Shown here piece by piece: positions 57,724-64,000 of a stretch of DNA of 64,000 nt. Numbering within the stretch: the first letter of the stretch is position 1; each line of letters opens with the position of its first letter. A program made the position numbers and the translations under genes. The stretch comes from Moniliella sp. 'wahieum' (taxonomy: Eukaryota > Basidiomycota > Moniliellomycetes > Moniliellales > Moniliellaceae), in the NCBI GenBank assembly GCA_003971905.1, contig RSEE01000009.1:682001-746000 (forward strand). The letters run 5' to 3'. The notes beneath the pieces were generated by a model. That model searched no databases. It was not told the origin of the DNA and saw only the letters and a program-made list of their open reading frames with translations.

Positions 57724-57783
57724 GAAGCTTGAAGCTTGAAGCTTGAAGCTTGAAGCTTGAAGCTTGAAGCTCTTGAAGCTTGA
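57724..57783 (+). repeat. GAAGCTT heptamer array, about 8 copies
   Basis: AAGCTT palindrome plus G, about seven tandem units and a terminal TCTTGAAGCTTGAA variant. It is immediately preceded by GACGCGTGACGCGTG, i.e. two units of another heptamer. Confidence 0.95.
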
Positions 57784-57794
57784 ACGGGAATGTT

Positions 57795-57845
57795 CAAGTT
57801 GAACGTTGAACGTTGAACGTTGAACTTCAACTCAACGTTCAAACG
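57795..57845 (+). repeat. GTTGAAC heptamer array with an inverted copy
   Basis: Three GTTGAAC units in tandem, flanked on both sides by the opposite-strand form GTTCAA/TTCAACTC. This could form a short cruciform. Confidence 0.85.
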
Positions 57846-58309
57846 TTCACACAGTCACTGGTCACTAGCTCCTGTAGTCACTAGTAACTAGCCACTCTAG
57901 TCACTAGTCACTAGTCCCCTAGTCCCTAGTCAATGTGTTCCCGTTTAACAATGGTCGAACGCAGTACAGAGCGTTTGAATCAATCGAATCGATGAATGGA
58001 AATGGGCATAACATGTAACAATACTAATTGATCATTGAATATGGATCCTCGATAATAGCGGAAATGGACCATGGTGCATGGAAGAGCAGCGCATGTGACG
58101 CGCTGGTACGGTAGTAGGTACAGTGACGCAGACAGGCAATGGCCCGTCGACCCCTGCGCGTTGCGCGTTGCGTTCATGCACATTGGACCCAGCCGGCTGT
58201 TCCAGCGCAAAGCTTAAAGCTTAACGCCTAGCGCTGAACGTAAGCTTTCAGGCCCTAACACTTACAATTTAACGCTTTTAAAGCTCACCAAATCGTGTCA
58301 GGACCACAG

Positions 58310-58334
58310 TACCAGTACCAGTACCAGTACTCCG
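58310..58334 (+). repeat. CAGTAC hexamer array, 4 copies
   Basis: Four uninterrupted CAGTAC units, sharing GTAC with many nearby words. Confidence 0.9.
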
Positions 58335-58876
58335 TGCCAATATTCAATCGACATCGATCAGGTGGAAGTTATCCCTGGGATCTCATCGATCTCATCCTAT
58401 ACATCCTATCTCAGTCCGATCATCGGTACTTCGGGGTACAAAACATGTTACAATCATCGATCATCATTAGTATGGAGTGTCTCACGTTCAGTACGTAGTT
58501 CAGTAGTCAACCTGAGTACTCAGTTACTCAACTCCTCAATACACCCAACGTTCAGTGTTCAACCTCAGTGCTCCTCGGTACTCGATACTCTGTGTACTCA
58601 ACCTCAGGCCTCAACGTCAGTCCTCACGATATACCCAACCCAGTAACTAGCTTGCCTCGTAACCGTCATGGATCTTGAGGGCCTCAGGCTGAGGACTCGT
58701 ACCGGTGTCGGTACCACCAAGTACTCGTATAATACGCAACACCCAGTACACTCAGTATTCAGTGGCCTGGGCCTGACCCTCAGGCCTCAGGCTGAGGCCT
58801 GACCGGCTGACCTCGGGCCCTCAGGGAGGGATTTGAACTTTGGGCCTGGTGCAAAGAAGGCTGGAAGCAGGACTAT

Positions 58877-58900
58877 CGGTCACCGGTCACCGGTCACCAG
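58877..58900 (+). repeat. GGTCACC heptamer array, 3 copies
   Basis: GGTCACC is an odd palindrome (GGT-C-ACC) repeated three times. Confidence 0.9.
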
Positions 58901-59231
58901 CGAATGATCAGGCAATCATTTAATGACACATGAAGCGCTCAGACTGAGCGCGCGGGATCCAGTCCCAGCAGTATATACTGACGGAGATGTACTGCTAGTC
59001 CACAACTTTTTTTTGTTTTGGATTCTTTTTGAGGCTCAGGCTGAGCGCTCAGGTTGGGTACTCAGGTACTCAGTACTCAGTGGGTACTCCGTCTGAGAAA
59101 TGTGAGATCTGAGGCCCTGAGAGGCCCGAGGCCTGAGGCCCTGAGGCACAAGGCGCTCAGCTCAGGCCTGAGGACTCTCAGTCCGAGTAGTCACGTCGTC
59201 ACAATCATTTGTGAGTTGTGACATGTGAGCA

Positions 59232-59283
59232 TGGTAACCGGTAACCGGTAACCGGTAACGCGTAACGCGTAACGCATAACGTT
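59232..59283 (+). repeat. GGTAACC array passing into GCGTAAC array
   Basis: Four GGTAACC units followed without a gap by three GCGTAAC/GCATAAC units. One heptamer appears to change into another while keeping the 7-bp register. Confidence 0.92.
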
Positions 59284-59379
59284 TACTAGTTCCGTTCCTA
59301 GTTAGTTACTAGTTACTAGTAACTGTCGTGACGCGTGATGTGTGATGTATGTGATTATTATTCGCCGTCTTAATCATCC

Positions 59380-59455
59380 CACTATACTCTGTACCGACAG
59401 AGCTTAAGCTGGGACGAAGAAACGCTGCGCCTAAACCGACCAGCCTTTCCTGCTT
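59380..59455 (+). repeat. Dispersed repeat family R, left-part copy A
   Basis: Contains GACAGAGCTTAAGCTGGGAC, then GAAACGC and GCCTAAACCGACC, in the same order as at 61785 and 63660. Upstream and downstream flanks diverge. Confidence 0.75.
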
Positions 59456-59977
59456 GTGGAAGCGGGTCGGGGTGGTGGTGGGGACGGTCGCTTGTGGACG
59501 TTGGAGGAATTCTGTGGGCGCAGTGGGGAGTCGGAGGGAAGGAAGAGCAAGAGAAGGGGACAAGGGATTGTGCGTATATATATGTAGGGCAAGGAGGCTA
59601 GATCTCTAGCTCTCTCTCCACATCTGTGGGTACGCGGGTGTGGGAGGCGAATGATGTTGTAGTCTTAGATCTCAACACAAGTGGGTCGGAACCCTGGCAT
59701 TGGCCAACCCCAAAAGCTCTATATTATAGCACTGAAGCTATGAAGGAGGTCAATAAATCCCCGGAACGGAGCCCATGCGCTTTCCATTGCATGTCGCAAC
59801 AGGTCAGCCCGTGTGTTTTACACTGCTTGCCTGTTTTTGCCGCCACTACGAATGAGCTGCGCACACTATCGGCTTCAAGCTTCAACAGATTCATGATTTC
59901 CACGGTTCCTTCGTATCGATATATTCCTTCGTATCCACTTTTTGCAGCTTTTCAACTCAACGCCAGGCCTGAACGCC

Positions 59978-60010
59978 TGAACGTTGAACGTTGAACGTTG
60001 AACGTTGAAC
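59978..60010 (+). repeat. GTTGAAC heptamer array, 4 copies
   Basis: Same unit as at 57795 and, on the other strand, 40384. Confidence 0.92.
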
Positions 60011-60348
60011 TACTCTATCGACGATTCTTCTCCACTATACATTTCTGTGGAGGCAAGTGATTACAGTGGCTACTCTTTTAGTATAGCTATCTGCCTATAG
60101 GCCTACTCTTCTTCGACGCAACATAGTAGCTGGCATAAAACGCAAAACCAGAGACCAATATTCTATTCATGGGACCTACGCCTTTTCTCTCAAAGCAATA
60201 TTGAGACGTTCGCCCCTTTTGCTATTCACGCGCTCATCGCCTTCTGCCCCACATTCTCCAAGCCAAGCCTTCTGTCCGCGTCACCGGTCATTCTTCAAGT
60301 CACCTGATGCACCTGTTGCATGGTAGCCTAGTTTTCCTCTGTTCGTTT

Positions 60349-60394
60349 GACATGTGACATGTGACATGTGACATGTGGCATGTGACATGTGACA
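60349..60394 (+). repeat. ACATGTG heptamer array, about 6 copies
   Basis: ACATGT palindrome plus G; one unit has the variant GCATGTG. Confidence 0.93.
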
Positions 60395-60682
60395 AGCGTC
60401 CACTTTATATATTCAGTAGTGCTGCCATCTGCATCACCAGGCCGAACCGGGGACCGGAGAGTCCAGTCAGAGACCAGGGGGTGGTACGATTATTCATGTG
60501 GATGAGGAAACAGCAGCAGGGTGTGGACATTGGACTTAGAACAAAAAAGGTGGCTTATGAAAAAAGAGGGACAACACAGAAGAAGAGCAACACCTTTGTC
60601 TCCAGGGAATCGGAGTGTGCGAGACACGGGAGCCTGTGCCTTAGTGGTACTTGGAGTGGGATACAGTAGGACACAATCTAAG

Positions 60683-60742
60683 GGTAACCGGTAACCGGTA
60701 ACCGGTAATCGGTAATCGATCGGTAATCGAGTATCGAGTACT
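60683..60742 (+). repeat. GGTAACC to GGTAATC heptamer array
   Basis: Three GGTAACC units drift into GGTAATC units and then GATCGGTAATCGAGTATCGAGTA, again mostly in 7-bp register. Confidence 0.88.
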
Positions 60743-61064
60743 GCCAAATGGAGAAGTACTGAGACCGATGAAACGTGTGAGACGTGTACTATGGCTCGGA
60801 AGAAGGCGTTGTATCCCGATTAAATCTGTGGGACGCATCCCGTATATGCGTCTTTGATAGGCCCCATTATCCGTCCCAATTGCTGTTCCGATGGAAAACA
60901 AGGTGAAATACTATATGGGCCATCTCCTCCAATGGACCAAATGTACTGCCACACCACACCACTCTCCTCGTTGCTGGCTTCTTGATCTCTCCCTTTTGCT
61001 TCTCTCACGCCCTTGTCCTAAGGCCCTCTAGGATCTGATTGCGTATAGATAGTATTCACTGACC

Positions 61065-61165
61065 TTGGTGGCGCTTCCAAGTAACCCCCGCAAGATGAAC
61101 GGTTCGGTTTAGACGTAGCGTTTCCCCTGTCCAGCCTTAAGCTCTGTCAATGAAATGGACGTGGT
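61065..61165 (-). repeat. Dispersed repeat family R, inverted copy B
   Basis: Read on the minus strand it gives CATTGACAGAGCTTAAGGCT, then ACAGGGGAAACGC, CTAAACCGA, CCGTTCATCTTGCG and a GGAAGCGCCACC end. This closely matches 63670-63755 on the plus strand. Confidence 0.82.
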
Positions 61166-61513
61166 CTAGAGAAAGGACCTCAATCTCATTGACGGCCAAT
61201 CCTTATCGACATTCACTATCATTATTCGAGTTTGCATCATCAGGTCATGAAACTACTATCAGTGCATTTAGTATTTAGCCTCTCATCGGTCACCAGACGC
61301 GGCTCGTCGCGCTCATCGTGCGTTTGTGGCTACTGAGGTCCCTTCACTCTCTCCCTCCCGAAGCCTGTATATAGGAGCTCCGAGATGTTTTCGCGCTTTT
61401 ATTTTCTGAGTGGGGCCCCCGGGCTCATACCACCACGCACCACCAATCGCTATAGGGCAATACCACCACCCTCAAGAGGGCTCTCAGAATCTCATACCTC
61501 AGGTTACTCTCAT

Positions 61514-61632
61514 GAAGCTTGAAGGACCTCAAGCTTCAGCGCTTCGAACTACAAGCTTCAACCTTCAAGCCCTTCAAGCTTCAAGCCTTCAAGCTTCAAG
61601 CCCTTCAATCTTGAAGCTAATAGCTTGAAGGG
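61514..61632 (+). repeat. AAGCTTC/AAGCTTGAA-rich cluster
   Basis: A dense run of AAGCTT words separated by CAA, CAACC, GAAGG and similar, more degraded than the 57724 array. Both strand orientations of the unit are present. Confidence 0.8.
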
Positions 61633-61777
61633 TCAGAACCCAGATCTCAGGCTATAGGCCGGTCAGGCCATCATGCATAGGTCTCAGGACCCCATTTACC
61701 AGTTACCGGCCTTACCCACCTTCCCTCCCTTTAACTTTTCAGTCCACAAAAGAAACATCTCTGTAGCTGTATCTCTC

Positions 61778-61860
61778 TTGTGCATCCATATCATTGACAG
61801 GGCTTAAGGCTGGGACTGGGAAACGTTACTTCTAAACCGACCCGGAGGACCTTGTGATTT
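61778..61860 (+). repeat. Dispersed repeat family R, copy C
   Basis: GCATCCATATCATTGACAGG, then GCTTAAGGCTGGGACTGGGAAACG and CTAAACCGACCC, matching 63658-63722 over the same extent. Confidence 0.8.
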
Positions 61861-62779
61861 GCAAATTACGCAGAGAGTTGCGCGTCTACACGTCTACGTG
61901 CGCGTAACGCGTAACGCTTGGTGCATGCAATGGTGTGCGTGACGCGTGACGGTGTCTTACTAGCACTCGCGTCACGCGTCACTCGTCACTGTTAACGCGC
62001 TGACGGGACAACATCGAATACTGACAATGGCAAAGTGCAAAACACTCTCAACGTTCAAAACACTCTCCCGAAGAGGGTTTTGGTGTGTCCCTTTATCAAG
62101 TAACGCGTATAATGCGCGTAAATTGTAACACCGTCGTCTTCGGGATATATACTACCTGCTACCGCTTATCCCCTCATTAATCATCACACATGTCGCATGC
62201 ATTATTGCCAAAACTCTCCTCAGACTGTTTGCTGTGGATGACGCCGATATGATAATAGTAGCCTGTGGGCAGTAGTGACATCATTGAAGCAACAGTCGCA
62301 TTTTAGTGATATCAAAATGACCGACAACAGCGGCTCAGGCAGGCGACCATACGCAATGACTCTAGTGACTGCAGGATCTCATCGCCAAGCCCGGGGCCGA
62401 CGCGGTATTTGTTATAGATACCTCAGGACGTGCGTGATAGCTCTTCTCGGTGACGGTCATTAGATTGATCCGAAAGTCCAGAGCCGCGTAACGGGGGGAT
62501 GTACATGTAATCCGCGGGAATTCGAAAGGGATAGAAAGATGAGTTTTTCAGAGTATCTTTCTATTTTTCTTCCTCGCGGCGTTACAACGGTGCAATGGTT
62601 CTTTCGTCTTCCCCGGTCATGCATCATGCATCATGGGATTATAGGGTCACCCACCACACAATGACGACTGTGTTGTTCCTATTTAATTTCCTTTGTGGAG
62701 AGCGATACCATACTATTCCTCTCCGGTCTCTCACTTGTATATATATCCTTCTCGTCTTGTCCGCGCCAAGCCAATTATT

Positions 62780-63045
62780 AAACCAGTGGAGTCGCCAGCA
62801 GGTCAGGACCCTCTATTGGTGCCTGCCATTCCCTTCCCCACCGGATGTACTAGCACGTGAGAATGAGAGAGGTATAATATAGATAGGCATATTGTGAGCG
62901 ACGGTGAACGTTGAACCATCTCCAAGGCTCATCATGCATCACCCGACGACGGTTTTTCAGCCCCCATACAGGTTATTGGCTGTCTTCGTGGCATAGTATC
63001 CGTGCGTCGTCATGACCAAGGGGAATAAAGCTTGAAGACTCTTCA
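62780..63045 (+). repeat. Dispersed repeat family R, right-part copy
   Basis: Shares AACCAG, TCGCCAG, TCAGGACCCTCT, GAACCAT, then GCTGTCTT, TAGTATCC, GCGTCGTCA and ACCA with 63765-63975, in the same order. Confidence 0.7.
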
Positions 63046-63060
63046 GCGTGCCCCTGGTGC

Positions 63061-63288
63061 TTGACATTCTTGTCGCATTTCACTTGTTCCAACAGTCATC
63101 GAAGTAACTCCAACTCGTTATTGTACCGGCATTTCAAAAGACGTTACGGTTCCCTCGTGTACCACCTTCCGGTACGCAATCGTCGCCTCGAGTCCTTTGT
63201 GCCCGGATCATGCAAAATTAAGATATGGTTCACTCCTATTCCTGATCCTCCAAAGGCTCTAGGTCCCAACATCACTCGATCGCTATAA
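63061..63288 (+). other. Small ORF of unknown status between two repeat copies
   Basis: A 75-codon open frame from MTFLSHFTC to a stop at 63288, with CKIKIWFTPIPDPPKALGPN near its end. It could be a remnant of a mobile-element protein or chance. No domain recognised. Confidence 0.2.
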
Positions 63289-63654
63289 TATTCTGTGATG
63301 TACGCCTCAGCGCCTGTCGCCCATGCCTCTCGTCTCTCGTCTTCCTCTGGACCGTAGACTCGTTATATTGTACATATATCAGTGTCCGTGTTGATGAGCA
63401 GTGTGTAACGATGGGGGGCGGTGAAAAGGTGAATCATGAGATGGAATAAAACTGTAGACAACGGAACGGTGGGACAGTGGACAATGGGACGATGGAGCAG
63501 TGGCCCAGCGCCCAATATAAGCCGGACCGTGGGCCCTGTAGTCTGCTATTAGTTTACTATCTCAGAAAGGCTGTAGTACTGAGAGGTGGAAAGGTTCCCA
63601 ATATCTCGCTGGAGCTGGACCGAACAAGCCAAAAAGAAAATGACTTTTTTGCTA

Positions 63655-64000
63655 CTCTGCATCCACATATCATTGACAGAGCTTAAAGCTGGGACAGGGG
63701 AAACGCCACGCCTAAACCGACCCGTTCATCTTGCGTGTTTGCTTGGTAGCGCCACCCCTGTTAGGGAACCAGGGGGATCGCCAGGATATCAGGACCCTCT
63801 GGTTCTCGCCATCCGGTCCCGTACCCTAGGAAGCGCGTGTGGACACGAATGAACGTGGTTGACATCCGAGCGAGGAACCATTTCCATTGAGACTGAGTAG
63901 CCAAATCCTCCCAATGCGCAAACATCTTGCCCGCTGTCTTGGTGCCGTAGTATCCTCTCGCGTCGTCAAAACCAGGGGGAAAAACGGCTCTTGAGTGCGT
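63655..64000 (+). repeat. Dispersed repeat family R, most complete copy D (runs off the window)
   Basis: Carries both the left part (ATTGACAGAGCTTAAAGCTG ... CTAAACCGACCC) and the right part (TCAGGACCCTCT ... GTAGTATCCTCTCGCGTCGT ... GGCTCTTGAGTGCGT), so the other copies look like fragments of this unit. It reaches at least the last base of the window. Confidence 0.78.

Larger units (their letters stand above)
56365..64000. other. Gene-poor, repeat-dense right arm
   Basis: About 7.6 kb in which I find no domain-bearing ORF. The base composition is more AT-rich than the gene-bearing part. It contains many 7-bp palindrome-based arrays, scattered inverted and direct short words, and copies of dispersed repeat family R. 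It may be subtelomeric or heterochromatic, but no telomere repeat is seen. Confidence 0.6.

Noticed and set aside
57500-61000. CRISPR-like arrays
   Set aside because: Units are 6-9 bp, directly adjacent and without spacers, and the DNA is eukaryotic.
63300-64000. Telomere at the right end
   Set aside because: No TTAGGG/CCCTAA tandem array is present; the window simply ends inside a dispersed repeat.

Overview
The window looks like nuclear DNA of a GC-rich fungus, probably a basidiomycete (possibly Ustilaginomycotina or a relative; the lineage is a guess). The reasons are short spliceosomal introns (56-155 bp, often with GTACGT donors and CTAAC-like branch sites), a TEA/ATTS transcription factor, a DUF1765 protein, an ARF-GEF with Sec7 and PH domains, a type-II membrane GH5 exo-beta-glucanase, and long Ser/Pro/Arg-rich disordered proteins.

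Layout, left to right. 1-5067 (+): 3' part of a Ser-rich protein of unknown function. 6235-8306 (-): sugar transporter, divergent from 8674-9182 (+), a complex I NDUFS5-type subunit, which converges on 9782-10397 (-), mitochondrial ribosomal protein mL43. 11176-13762 (-): unrecognised large protein. 16130-17023 (+): riboflavin kinase. 17678-21395 (-): unrecognised, mostly disordered protein with 12-bp repeats. 22422-24203 (-): membrane-anchored GH5 beta-1,3-glucanase. 27088-28433 (-): RBAP48/MSI1-type histone-binding WD40 protein. 28830-33000 (-): DUF1765 protein. 33410-35910 (+): C2H2 zinc-finger protein. 37141-38885 (+): unrecognised protein. 42540-45830 (+): Sec7/PH ARF-GEF. 48700-50733 (+): decayed Ty3/gypsy retroelement lacking reverse transcriptase. 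51129-52553 (+): unrecognised gene. 53562-56364 (-): TEA/ATTS transcription factor.

From about 56.4 kb to the right end I see no convincing gene. That stretch is packed with arrays of 7-bp palindrome-based units and with copies of a dispersed repeat, in both orientations, and looks subtelomere-like or heterochromatic. No TTAGGG telomere array is present.

Almost every gene, including ones that should be essential (riboflavin kinase, NDUFS5, mL43, the RBAP48 homologue), needs one or more small indels to be read through. The simplest explanation is uncorrected sequencing or assembly indels rather than mass gene death, so all coordinates below are gene spans rather than clean reading frames. There is no operon logic. 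The only functional grouping I can see is the close set of a nuclear-encoded complex I subunit and a mitoribosomal protein.
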